From Chersky-806 sp036502405 (GTDB lineage: Bacteria > Actinomycetota > Acidimicrobiia > IMCC26256 > JAENVU01), in the NCBI GenBank assembly GCA_036502405.1, contig DASXYP010000097.1, forward strand, positions 1 through 36,347: 36,347 nt of DNA. Direction: 5' to 3'. Under the pieces are notes generated by a model. It saw nothing but the letters and a program-made list of their open reading frames with translations. It was not told the origin of the DNA and made no database searches. A program made the translations under genes and the position numbers. Below are positions 7,394 through 16,413 of this stretch, one piece after another. How positions within the stretch are numbered: position 1 is the stretch's first letter; each line of letters starts with the position of its first letter.

Positions 7394-7843
7394 GTGAGCA
7401 GCCTCTGGACACCCTACGGCGAGGACCCGGTGCCGCCCGCCGGCTCCGGATCGCCCTCCGGCAGCGGCGGCGATCCCGGTGGCGGACCGCCCGGTGGCGG
7501 CGGTCCCGGCCCGGGCCCGGGCTCCGAGGACATCGATCCCGAGCAGATGCGCGAGATGCTGACCCGGCTGGCCGAGACACCGGTCGAGGCCATCGTCACG
7601 CAGTTCGCGGTCGAGCTGCAGGAGATCGCGGTGCTGCACCTCGGGCTCTCGGCCGAGCGCCCGGAGTCCCTGGCTCAGGCCGCGATCGCGGTCGACGCGA
7701 TGGGCGCGCTGGTCGACGCGCTGGGTGACCGGCTCGGGCCGAACGCCGAGCCGCTGCGCCAGGCGGTGGCCGCGCTCCGGCTGGGCTACGTCGAGGTCAG
7801 CAACGACGTCAACGGCACCGGGGAGGGCACCCCCGCGCCGTGA
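7394..7843 (+). CDS. DUF1844-like protein
   Basis: A soluble protein of 149 residues with no enzymatic motif. Residues 1-50 are a low-complexity Gly/Pro/Ser-rich segment, and an alpha-helical domain follows (about 52-140). Its repeated hydrophobic spacing and the terminal PLRQAVAALRLGYVEVSND match the DUF1844 pattern as I remember it. DUF1844 genes are often found beside infC in actinobacteria, which fits the divergent position here. The GTG at 7394 is preferred because the in-frame TTG at 7373 adds residues unlike the domain and overlaps the infC promoter candidate. The stop overlaps the next gene as GTGA. Function unknown. Confidence 0.7.
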   Translation: MSSLWTPYGEDPVPPAGSGSPSGSGGDPGGGPPGGGGPGPGPGSEDIDPEQMREMLTRLAETPVEAIVTQFAVELQEIAVLHLGLSAERPESLAQAAIAVDAMGALVDALGDRLGPNAEPLRQAVAALRLGYVEVSNDVNGTGEGTPAP

Positions 7844-9669
7844 GGCGCCGCGCCTGGGTCGCCGTGCCCCTCGCGGCATTCCTCATCCTGACCGTCGTCG
7901 GCATCGCGATCGGGGTGAAGCTCAACCCGGAGAAGTCGTTTTCGCTGCCTCGGGTGTCCGTCGACGGCGTGCTCGCGCCGGACGGGTCGCTGCGGGTCGT
8001 CGAGCACCTGACCTACGACTTCACCGGCGCGTTCACGTACGGGACGCGCCCGATCCCGGTCGGCAGCTACCAGATCTCGGACGTCTCGGTGTCCGAGCAC
8101 GGCCGGCCGCTGACGTCGGTCGGCGCGCCGTACAACCTCCAGTGGTTCTTCGACGCGAAGGACGAGCAGCGCACCTTCGACGTTGCCTACACCGTGCACG
8201 GCGCAGCGGTCGCTGGGCCCGACGTCGTCGAGCTCTACTGGAAGTGGGTCGGTGACGCGCACCCCACGATCGGGACGGTGCGCGTGACGCTGGCGGTACC
8301 GCCCGGTCCGGGCCGGGTGCGCGCCTGGGGCCACGGTCCGCTCGACGGCGTGGTCAGAATCTCGGGCGACACGGTCCGGTGGCGGGCCACCTCGGTGCCG
8401 CAAGGCACCTTCGTCGAGGGCAGGGTCGCGACGCCGAAGGCGCGCCTCCCCGCGCTCGCACCCACCACGGCGACACCCCGGCTCCCCACGATCCTCACCG
8501 AGGAGCGCGCGTGGGCCGTCTCGGCCAACCGCGCCCGGGCCGAGGCCGCCGACGCGGAGCAGCGCCGGCGCGACGCGCGGGACATCCTCCAATGGGTCGC
8601 CCCGCTGGTGGCGGCGCTCGGCGCGCTCGGCTTCCTGCTCATCTGGCTGAAGTGGGGCAGAGAGCCGCCGGCCCCCGACGACATCGGCAAGTACTTCCGC
8701 GACCTGCCCGACGACCCACCCGCGGTCGTCGATGCGCTCGTCCACTGGGGCCACGTGCGGCCGAACGCGTTCGGCGCAACGGTCCTCGACCTCGCGCAGC
8801 GCGGCTACCTGAAGGTCGCGCAGCGGACCGAGCCGCGCGGCATCCTGCCGGACCGCACCGAGTATGTGTTCACCCGCGCTGAGCACCCACCGGCGCTGGT
8901 CACCGGCGCCGGCGACGAGGCCGACGACCAGGAGCAGCTCCCCGAGGGCGAGCTGCGCGCCTTCGAGCGCGCCACCCTCGACCAGCTGTTCGCCGGCGGC
9001 TCGACGATCACGCAGTCCGAGCTCGTCAAGCACTCCCGCGAGCACCAGACCGAGTCGACGGCTCGCTGGTCGACGTTCCAGTCGAGCGTCGAGCGCAGCC
9101 TGCGGGCGCGCGGCTACCTGCGGGGCAAGCGAGCGCTGCCCTTCTTCCTGAACATCCTGATCGCGATCATCGTCGGCCTCACCGCCCTCGGTGCGCTCGG
9201 CGTGCAGGCGTGGGTCGGGGGCGGCATCGCGGCGGTCTGGGCCGCCGTCCAGCTCGCGCTGACGCCGTTGCTGCGCCAGCGCACCCCGAAGGGGCAGCGC
9301 CGGCTGCACGAGTGGCTCGGTGTGCGCAACTACCTGCGGGACTTCTCGCAGCTCGCGGACGCGCCCGCGGGCCATCTCGTGCTGTGGGAGCGCTACCTCG
9401 TCTACGCGGTCGCGCTCGGCGTCAGCGACCAGCTCGCGCACGGCATCGAGGCCCGGATCCCACCCGACGAGACCACCCAGTTCGCAACCTGGTACGCCGT
9501 GGGCGTGGGCAACCATCCCGGGTACGGGTCGATCGGGAGCTTCTCGGAGTCGTTCGCCACCAGCGCGGTCAGCTCGTTCACCCCGCCGTCGAGCGGTGGT
9601 GGCGGAGGCGGCGGCTTCTCCGGCGGCGGGGGTGGGGGCGGCGGCGGAGGCGGCATCGGCGCGGGGTGA
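7840..9669 (+). CDS. DUF2207-domain membrane protein with Gly-rich tail
   Basis: A 609-residue membrane protein of unknown function. A hydrophobic signal anchor (about 6-27) leads into an extracytoplasmic domain (about 35-190) with YDFTGAFTYGTRPIPVGSYQ, typical of DUF2207. A second membrane segment at about 247-265 is followed by a cytoplasmic winged-helix-like region (about 275-420). Two more hydrophobic segments lie near 430-475. The last 26 residues are mostly glycine, a known trait of this family. The GTG at 7840 overlaps the DUF1844 stop by 4 nt and a GH15 gene follows after 39 bp, so the three are probably co-transcribed. No biochemical role should be assigned. Confidence 0.85.
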   Translation: MRRRAWVAVPLAAFLILTVVGIAIGVKLNPEKSFSLPRVSVDGVLAPDGSLRVVEHLTYDFTGAFTYGTRPIPVGSYQISDVSVSEHGRPLTSVGAPYNLQWFFDAKDEQRTFDVAYTVHGAAVAGPDVVELYWKWVGDAHPTIGTVRVTLAVPPGPGRVRAWGHGPLDGVVRISGDTVRWRATSVPQGTFVEGRVATPKARLPALAPTTATPRLPTILTEERAWAVSANRARAEAADAEQRRRDARDILQWVAPLVAALGALGFLLIWLKWGREPPAPDDIGKYFRDLPDDPPAVVDALVHWGHVRPNAFGATVLDLAQRGYLKVAQRTEPRGILPDRTEYVFTRAEHPPALVTGAGDEADDQEQLPEGELRAFERATLDQLFAGGSTITQSELVKHSREHQTESTARWSTFQSSVERSLRARGYLRGKRALPFFLNILIAIIVGLTALGALGVQAWVGGGIAAVWAAVQLALTPLLRQRTPKGQRRLHEWLGVRNYLRDFSQLADAPAGHLVLWERYLVYAVALGVSDQLAHGIEARIPPDETTQFATWYAVGVGNHPGYGSIGSFSESFATSAVSSFTPPSSGGGGGGGFSGGGGGGGGGGGIGAG

Positions 9670-9708
9670 GCCGCGCCGAGGGGGTTCCCGACGGATAGAA
9701 AGGCACGG

Positions 9709-11511
9709 ATGGCTCAGCTGATCGAGGACTACGCGCTCATCGGCGACACGCAGACCGCGGCGCTGGTCGGGAAGAACGGGTCGATCGACTGGTTGTGCGT
9801 CCCCCGGTTCGACTCGGGTGCGGTGTTCGCTGCCCTTCTCGGTGACCGCGACAACGGCCGCTGGCAGCTCGCACCGGCGGGTGGACTGCAGCGGGTGGAA
9901 CGCCGCTACCTCGAGAACACACTCGTGCTCGAGACGACGTTCCACACCGACGACGGCGTCGTGAAGGTCACCGACTGCATGCCCAACCGCGGCCGGACCG
10001 TCGACGTGGTTCGCCTCGTCGAGGGCGTCTCCGGCCGGGTGCCCATGCACCTCGACATGACGATCCGGTTCGATTACGGCTCGATCGTCCCGTGGGTCGG
10101 GCGCTTCGACGACGACGAGAGCCTGCGCGCGGTCGCGGGACCCGACGCGATCATCCTGCGCACGTCCGTCCACACTCACGGCGCCGGCAAGGCGACGATC
10201 GCCGACTTCGTCGTCAACGCCGGCGAGAAGGTCCCGTTCGTCCTCGCGTACTACGAGTCGCACCAACCCCCGCCCCGACCGATCGACGCCGAGCGCGCCA
10301 TCGCGGAGACCGCGCGCTGGTGGCGACGCTGGGCCAAGCAGTGCACGTACGAGGGGAGGTGGCGCGAGCAGGTGATGCGCTCGCTCATCACGCTTAAGGC
10401 GCTGACCTACGCGCCCACCGGCGGGATCGTCGCGGCGCCGACGACCTCGCTGCCCGAGTGGATCGGCAGCGTCCGCAACTGGGACTACCGGTACTGCTGG
10501 CTGCGCGACGCCACGCTCACGCTGTCATCGCTCAACGTCGGCGGCTTCCACGACGAGGCACGGGCCTGGCGCGACTGGCTGTTGCGCGCCGCGGCGGGCG
10601 ATCCCGAGGACCTGCAGATCATGTACGGGCCGGGCGGCGAGCGCCGGCTGACCGAGTTCACCGTCGACTGGCTCGACGGCTACCAGGACTCCACGCCGGT
10701 CCGGATCGGGAACGCCGCGAGCGAGCAGTTCCAGCTCGACGTCTACGGCGAGGTGCTCGCGAGCTTGTACTACACCCGCAAGGTGCTGCCCGACGACCAG
10801 GCCTACGGCGGCTCGTGGGAGCTGGAGCGGGCGCTGCTCGGTGCGCTCGAGAACCTGTGGCGGCGGCCGGACGAGGGCATCTGGGAGGTGCGCGGGCCGC
10901 GGCAGCACTTCACGCACTCCAAGGTCATGGCCTGGCTCGCGTTCGACCGCGCGGTCCACAACGTCGAGGACTTCGGGCTCGCCGGCCCGGTCGACCGCTG
11001 GCGGGCGATCCGCGACGAGATCCACGACCAGGTCTGCGCCGAGGGGTTCGACGAGGCGCTGGGCGCGTTCACCCAGAGCTACGGATCGAAGAAGCTCGAC
11101 GCCGCGGTCCTGATGCTGCCGATGGTGGAGTTCCTCCCGGGCACCGACCCTCGCATCGTCGGCACGGTGAACGCGATCGAGAACGTCCTGATGAAGGAGG
11201 GCTTCGTCGCCCGCTACGAGACCAGCGCCGACGGAGCGGTGGACGGGCTCCCTGCCGGCGAGGGCGCGTTCCTCCCCTGCTCGTTCTGGCTCGCCGACAA
11301 CCTCGCGCTCATCGGCCGCAAGGACGACGCGATCGCGCTGTTCGAGCGCCTGCTCGGCCTGACCAACGACGTCGGGCTGCTCTCGGAGGAGTACGACGCC
11401 GGCCTCGGGCGCCAGCTCGGCAACTTCCCGCAGGCCTTCACCCACGTCTGCCTGGTGAACACCGCCGACCACCTCTCCCGCGAGGACGGCTCGGAGCCCG
11501 GCCCGGCCTGA
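9709..11511 (+). CDS. Glycoside hydrolase family 15 protein (trehalase/glucoamylase type)
   Basis: A 600-residue GH15 enzyme with the actinobacterial start MAQLIEDYALIGDTQTAALV and then GSIDWLCVPRFDS. An N-terminal beta-sandwich (about 1-215) precedes the (alpha/alpha)6 barrel. Active-site regions include VRNWDYRYCWLRDATLTL (about 255-272) and the Glu pair E560/E561 in LLSEEYDAGLGRQLGNFPQ, candidate for the catalytic acid/base side. Mycobacterial relatives are trehalases; others hydrolyse alpha-1,4-glucans, so substrate is uncertain. No signal peptide is seen, which favours a cytoplasmic enzyme acting on trehalose or stored glucan. AAAGG lies 10 nt upstream of the ATG. It follows the DUF2207 gene and converges on the next gene across 51 bp. 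Confidence 0.9.
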   Translation: MAQLIEDYALIGDTQTAALVGKNGSIDWLCVPRFDSGAVFAALLGDRDNGRWQLAPAGGLQRVERRYLENTLVLETTFHTDDGVVKVTDCMPNRGRTVDVVRLVEGVSGRVPMHLDMTIRFDYGSIVPWVGRFDDDESLRAVAGPDAIILRTSVHTHGAGKATIADFVVNAGEKVPFVLAYYESHQPPPRPIDAERAIAETARWWRRWAKQCTYEGRWREQVMRSLITLKALTYAPTGGIVAAPTTSLPEWIGSVRNWDYRYCWLRDATLTLSSLNVGGFHDEARAWRDWLLRAAAGDPEDLQIMYGPGGERRLTEFTVDWLDGYQDSTPVRIGNAASEQFQLDVYGEVLASLYYTRKVLPDDQAYGGSWELERALLGALENLWRRPDEGIWEVRGPRQHFTHSKVMAWLAFDRAVHNVEDFGLAGPVDRWRAIRDEIHDQVCAEGFDEALGAFTQSYGSKKLDAAVLMLPMVEFLPGTDPRIVGTVNAIENVLMKEGFVARYETSADGAVDGLPAGEGAFLPCSFWLADNLALIGRKDDAIALFERLLGLTNDVGLLSEEYDAGLGRQLGNFPQAFTHVCLVNTADHLSREDGSEPGPA

Positions 11512-11562
11512 GCTCCTTCGCTGCGGCGAGCCACGGAGGATGCAGAGCTCGTTGCCCTGCTC

Positions 11563-12102
11563 TCACCAGTCGGGGCGGAACTGCGCGAGCCACGCCGCGT
11601 CCCGCTCGAGGTACCCGTCGGGGAGGCCCGACGCCTCGACCCCGACGTCGAGGTCGACCAGGTGGACCGAGACCTCGCGCCGTCGGGCCAGCACGCCGTC
11701 GCGCAGCGGGCGGGTGCCGGCGCGCGCGTTCGTGAGCCGGTCCCACACGTCGCCGTCGACCCGGTTCCACGCATCGTCGAGCGCGGCCTGGCTCTCGAGC
11801 ATGTCCGCGAGCAGGAGCTCGATCGGGCGATCGGCGCCCGCCTCGATGTCCGCGGCCCGCTGCTCGTTCCCGCCCGGATACTGGTCGAGCACCTCGTCGC
11901 GGCGGGCACCCTCGACCATGCGCCGCTGCCCGTCGGCGTTGCGCGCGAGGTGCGTGAGGACGTGGCCTCGGGTCCAGCCCGGGAGCCGGCTCGGCCCGCG
12001 TGCGTCGCGCTCGGTCATCGCCGCGGTCGCGCCGGTCAGCAACGCGAAGGCAGCTGCCACCCCGGCCAGGTCGTCGCTCGGTACGACACCGGTCGGGGTC
12101 AC
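11563..12102 (-). CDS. Maleylpyruvate isomerase / DinB-type protein (TIGR03083-like)
   Basis: A four-helix DinB-like protein of 179 residues. LPGWTRGHVLTHLARNADG (about 40-58) is the metal-site His signature of mycothiol-dependent maleylpyruvate isomerase relatives, and RREVSVHLVDLDVG (about 141-154) carries the other conserved His. Relatives use mycothiol or are of unknown function; the substrate here is not predictable. The GTG at 12102 overlaps the upstream membrane-protein stop as GTGA, and it gives the family-like N-terminus. The 51 bp between this stop and the GH15 stop contain a short TCGC/GCGA stem flanked by two GAGCTC sites, which might be a weak bidirectional terminator. Confidence 0.8.
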   Translation of the reverse strand: MTPTGVVPSDDLAGVAAAFALLTGATAAMTERDARGPSRLPGWTRGHVLTHLARNADGQRRMVEGARRDEVLDQYPGGNEQRAADIEAGADRPIELLLADMLESQAALDDAWNRVDGDVWDRLTNARAGTRPLRDGVLARRREVSVHLVDLDVGVEASGLPDGYLERDAAWLAQFRPDW

Positions 12103-12812
12103 GGCTCGAGGTTCTCGAGGTCCTTGATGTTCTCGGTGTTCTCGACGTCCGGGCGGATGCGCCAGAAATGCGTCCGGAACAGCGCGCCGCAAACCACGAC
12201 CAGGCCGCCGTACGCGATCAGCTGCGACAGGCCGAGCTGCGACTCGAAGGTGTCGTTCCTGCCCGTGACGTCGGGCGCGAGGATCCGCACCGTCCCGTAG
12301 CCCGCGACCGCGAACGCCGAGATGCCGACGACCACGGCGACGAACGCGACGACCGCGACGTACGCTCGGTCGACCCGTTCGGCGGCACTCCCCGGGAACG
12401 ACGACCCCGAGGCGAGCTCCCTACGACGGCGCAGGTGGTAGACGAAGACCGCGCCCGCGGCCACGGCAAAGAGACCGTTGAACACTGCGCTGCGGACCAG
12501 ACCGTGCTGCGTCTCGTCGCTGCCGCCCACGAACGCGCTGGTCGGGAGGCCCGCGGTATCGAGGCTCCCGTCGAAGGTCTCCGCCGACGACGCGTGCTCG
12601 TCGACGATCGCCCGTTGGGTGATCGCACCAAGCGACGTCGCGCCGAGGATCAGCAGCAGGTACAGCGCGGTGATCCCGACGACGGCGAGGTAGACCGCGT
12701 AGAGGCCCTCCCCGCGATCGTCAAGGTCCGGGCGGGCGACCGCCATCAGGACGAGGAAGACGATCAGGACGACGAACGGGACCGCGACGAACGACTGCAA
12801 GGTGGTGAGCAC
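12099..12812 (-). CDS. Hypothetical membrane protein with five predicted TM segments
   Basis: I do not recognise the family. From the GTG at 12812 it is 237 residues, with hydrophobic segments near 5-25, 41-60, 112-130, 150-172 and 197-213. The last 18 residues are acidic and charged. A longer form from an ATG at 12869 (256 residues) adds a polar N-terminus without a Shine-Dalgarno sequence. I prefer 12812 because CAGACT, one base off TANNNT, ends 6 nt before it, matching the leaderless geometry seen elsewhere in the window. It is followed by the DinB-type gene with a 4-nt overlap, suggesting co-expression. Nothing in the sequence gives a function. Confidence 0.65.
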   Translation of the reverse strand: MLTTLQSFVAVPFVVLIVFLVLMAVARPDLDDRGEGLYAVYLAVVGITALYLLLILGATSLGAITQRAIVDEHASSAETFDGSLDTAGLPTSAFVGGSDETQHGLVRSAVFNGLFAVAAGAVFVYHLRRRRELASGSSFPGSAAERVDRAYVAVVAFVAVVVGISAFAVAGYGTVRILAPDVTGRNDTFESQLGLSQLIAYGGLVVVCGALFRTHFWRIRPDVENTENIKDLENLEP

Positions 12813-12922
12813 GGGGGCAGTCTGGCCCGATCCGTGACCGTCGGCCACTGCCCGCCCGGGTAGCGTCATGGCCGCGGCGCACGACGGTCAGGAGCACGAC
12901 ACACGACGACCGTCGTCGAGCT

Positions 12923-12949
12923 GCCGGCCCGAAACCCGGACGAGCCGGC
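12923..12949 (-). terminator. Candidate terminator of the rib-hisG operon
   Basis: GCCGGC arms at 12923-12928 and 12944-12949 pair, with an inner CCG/CGG stem and a 4-nt bulge. It lies 16 nt after the last gene's stop codon. No T-run follows on the minus strand, as is common for actinobacterial stems. The rest of the 96-bp gap holds only a second short repeat, CGACGA/TCGTCG. Confidence 0.4.
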
Positions 12950-12965
12950 GACCGACTGCGCCGGG

Positions 12966-13169
12966 CTAGGCGGACGCGGGCTTGATGTCTGCGGCCTCCC
13001 ACCGGCCGAGCGGGCCGGGGACCACCGCGAACACGACGGCCGCGTTGACCCCGATCGTGCGGGAGCCGTCGGCGATGCGGGTGCAGTGGAACAGGTAGCG
13101 CCCGCCCTCTCGGCCCTCGATCTCTCCGAGCCCCCGCCGCTCGTCGAACTGCACGACCGTGCCCGTCAC
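12966..13169 (-). CDS. Cold-shock-domain-like small protein
   Basis: A 67-residue protein resembling the five-strand cold-shock fold. The opening TGTVVQFDERRGLGEIEG corresponds to the first strands and the Gly turn, and RYLFHCTRI aligns with the RNP2-like strand where classical Csp proteins have VFVH. The aromatic RNP1 residues are partly replaced, so binding to single-stranded RNA or DNA is likely but not certain. The GTG at 13169 lies 2 nt after the hisG stop, indicating translational coupling. This is the last gene of the rib-hisG unit. It is a divergent actinobacterial form, not a CspA orthologue. Confidence 0.72.
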   Translation of the reverse strand: MTGTVVQFDERRGLGEIEGREGGRYLFHCTRIADGSRTIGVNAAVVFAVVPGPLGRWEAADIKPASA

Positions 13170-13171
13170 GG

Positions 13172-14047
13172 CTAGTGGACGATCTTCGCGATCGGCAGCT
13201 CGATGATGCCGGTCGCGCCCGCATCCTTCAGCGCCGGGATGAGCGTGTTGATCTCGGACTTCGCGACGACCGTCTCGACCGCGAACCCGTCCTCACCGAA
13301 CAGCTTCGACACTGTCGGCGACTTGAGTGCCGGGAGCAGCTCGATCACGGAGCTCAGCGCGGCCTCCTCGACGTTGAGCTTGACGAGCACACGGCCGCGC
13401 GCCTCGAGTGCGCCGGTGAGGAGCGTGCGGACCTGCTCCATCGCCTTGCGCTTCGCCGGGTCCGCGTACGCGTCCTGGTTCGCGATGAGCTCGGTGTAGG
13501 AGACGAGGATCGTGTCGAGGATCTTGAGCCCCGCGGCCCGTAGCGCCCGTCCGGTCTCGGTGATCTCGACGACGGCGTCGGCGATCTCGGGGATCTTCGC
13601 CTCGGTCGCGCCGTAGGAGAGCGTGATCTCCGCGTCGACCCCGGCCTTCGTGAAGAAGCGACGGGTCAGCTCGGGGTACTCGGTGTGGACGCGCACGCCC
13701 GGTGGCAGGTCCTCGACCTTCGTCACCTCGGAGTCGCCCGCGACCGCGACGACCATCCGGATCGGCCGTGCGGTCGCCTTCGAGTAGTGCAGCTCGGTGA
13801 GCGTCACGACCTCGGCCGACGTCTCCTCGACCCAGTCGCGACCCGTGATCCCCACGTCGAACAGGCCCGAGGCGACGTAGCGCGGGATCTCCTGGGGCCG
13901 GAGCACGGTCACGTCGATGACCCTCGGGTCGTCGATCGCGCCGCGGTAGTCGACGTCCGAGTGGCGCTGGACGGTGAGGTCCGCGTCCTCGAACAGCTGG
14001 AAGGTGGCCCGCTCGAGTGAGCCCTTGGGCAGGACGAGTCGCAACAT
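13172..14047 (-). CDS. hisG: ATP phosphoribosyltransferase, long form
   Basis: Catalyses the first step of histidine synthesis, condensing ATP with PRPP in the cytoplasm. At 291 residues it is the long, hexameric form: a two-lobed catalytic domain (about 1-210) with LRLVLPKGSLERAT, VGITGRDWVEE and DAVVEITETGRALRAAGLK, then a C-terminal ACT-like domain (about 215-290) for histidine feedback. No separate HisZ is needed. The ATG at 14047 follows ribH by 13 bp. Its place in the riboflavin operon is odd, since hisG is normally beside hisE or other his genes, and none is present in this window. Confidence 0.95.
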   Translation of the reverse strand: MLRLVLPKGSLERATFQLFEDADLTVQRHSDVDYRGAIDDPRVIDVTVLRPQEIPRYVASGLFDVGITGRDWVEETSAEVVTLTELHYSKATARPIRMVVAVAGDSEVTKVEDLPPGVRVHTEYPELTRRFFTKAGVDAEITLSYGATEAKIPEIADAVVEITETGRALRAAGLKILDTILVSYTELIANQDAYADPAKRKAMEQVRTLLTGALEARGRVLVKLNVEEAALSSVIELLPALKSPTVSKLFGEDGFAVETVVAKSEINTLIPALKDAGATGIIELPIAKIVH

Positions 14048-14060
14048 GTGAGACGCGTTT

Positions 14061-14563
14061 CTAGTCGGCCGCAGCCGTCTGATCGCCGAGTTTCCCCAGC
14101 CGGCGCAGCAATTCGACCATCTCGAGCACGGTTGCCGCCGCCTCCTCGCCCTTGTGGCCCTCGCTCCCGCCGATCCGGTCGAGCGCCTGCTGCCGGGTGT
14201 CGGTGGTGAGGACGCCGAACACGATCGGGACCCCGGTCGCCAGCGCGGCCTCCTGGAGTCCGCGTGCGGCCTCCCCCGCGACGAAGTCGAAGTGCGGCGT
14301 GTCGCCCCGGATCACCGCGCCCAGGCACACCACCCCGTCACACGATCCGGTCATGGCCAGGTGCTTGGCCACCAGCGGCAGCTCGAACGCGCCGGGGACC
14401 CACGCGACGGTGACGTCGTCGTCGAGCACGTCGCGGGCCCGGAGCTCGCGCCGCGCGCCGTCGAGCAGCTCGCCGGTGATGTCCTCGTTGAACCGGCTCA
14501 CCACGATCGCGACGCGCATCCCCCTGCCGTCGATCGTCTCGGCCGGCGCGGCGTACTCGCCCA

Positions 14564-14564
<1 letters not shown>
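14061..14564 (-). CDS. ribH: 6,7-dimethyl-8-ribityllumazine synthase
   Basis: Condenses 5-amino-6-ribitylaminouracil with dihydroxybutanone phosphate to give the riboflavin precursor lumazine. It is 167 residues, the usual size. Markers are IVVSRFNEDIT near the N-terminus, the substrate loop WVPGAFELPLVAKHLA, and GAVIRGDTPHFDFVAGEAA, which contains the conserved catalytic-site His. The GTG at 14564 overlaps the ribBA stop by 1 nt (TAGTG). It probably forms a 60-mer capsid or pentamer, as in the family; the assembly cannot be read from sequence. Confidence 0.96.
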
Positions 14565-15786
<1,222 letters not shown>

Positions 15787-15790
<4 letters not shown>

Positions 15791-16413
15791 GGTGTGCCCT
15801 CTCTCTGCTGAGGCTGGCTCGGTGTCGTGGTGAGCAGCCGTTCCACGTACTTCGCGAGCACGTCGACCTCCAGGTTGACCTCGGACCCCGCTTGCAGGGC
15901 ACCGAGGTTCGTCACTTCGAGCGTGTGGGGGATGACCGCGACCTCGAACCCGTCGTCGTGGAGCGCCGCCACGGTGAGGCTGATGCCGTCGACCGTGATC
16001 GAGCCCTTCTCGACGAGGTACCGGGTCAGGTGGGCGGGCAGCTGGAACCGCATCCGCGTCGACCCGTCCGGCAGCGGCGCCCGGTCGACCAGCTCACCCA
16101 CGCCGTCGACGTGGCCCTGCACGAGGTGGCCGCCGAGCCGGTCGTCGAGGCGGAGCGGCCGTTCGAGGTTCACCGGGTCCCCGACCGCCAGACGGCCGAG
16201 GCTGGTGCGGACGAGCGTCTCGGTGACCGCGTCCGCGGCCCACCAGCCGTCGCCGAGCTCGACCACGGTCAGGCAGCAACCGTTGACCGCGATCGAGGCG
16301 CCGATCCCGGCGTCGGCGAGCACCGTCGTCGCGTCGATCTCGATGCGCGCGCCACCCTCGTGCCGATCGAGCGCCCGCACCCGGCCCCGCTCCTCGACGA
16401 TGCCGGTGAACAT
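15787..16413 (-). CDS. ribE: Riboflavin synthase alpha chain
   Basis: Dismutates two lumazine molecules to riboflavin and the ribitylaminouracil used by RibH. It has 208 residues with two similar lumazine-binding barrels, each about 95 residues. MFTGIVEERGRV opens the first barrel and GHLVQGHVDGVGELV opens the second. The C-terminal helix mediates trimerisation in the family. The ATG at 16413 overlaps the ribD stop by 1 nt (TGATG), so these two are translationally coupled. Confidence 0.96.

Noticed and set aside
7157..7879. Long N-terminal extension of IF-3
   Set aside because: It crosses the divergent DUF1844 gene and has shadow composition.
9585..9669. GGC/GGT-rich run as a possible satellite repeat
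   Set aside because: It encodes the Gly-rich tail typical of DUF2207 proteins, so the repeat is coding and not a separate element.
7786..10266. 826-residue minus-strand open frame
   Set aside because: It is antisense to the DUF2207 and GH15 genes, which have clear family signatures.
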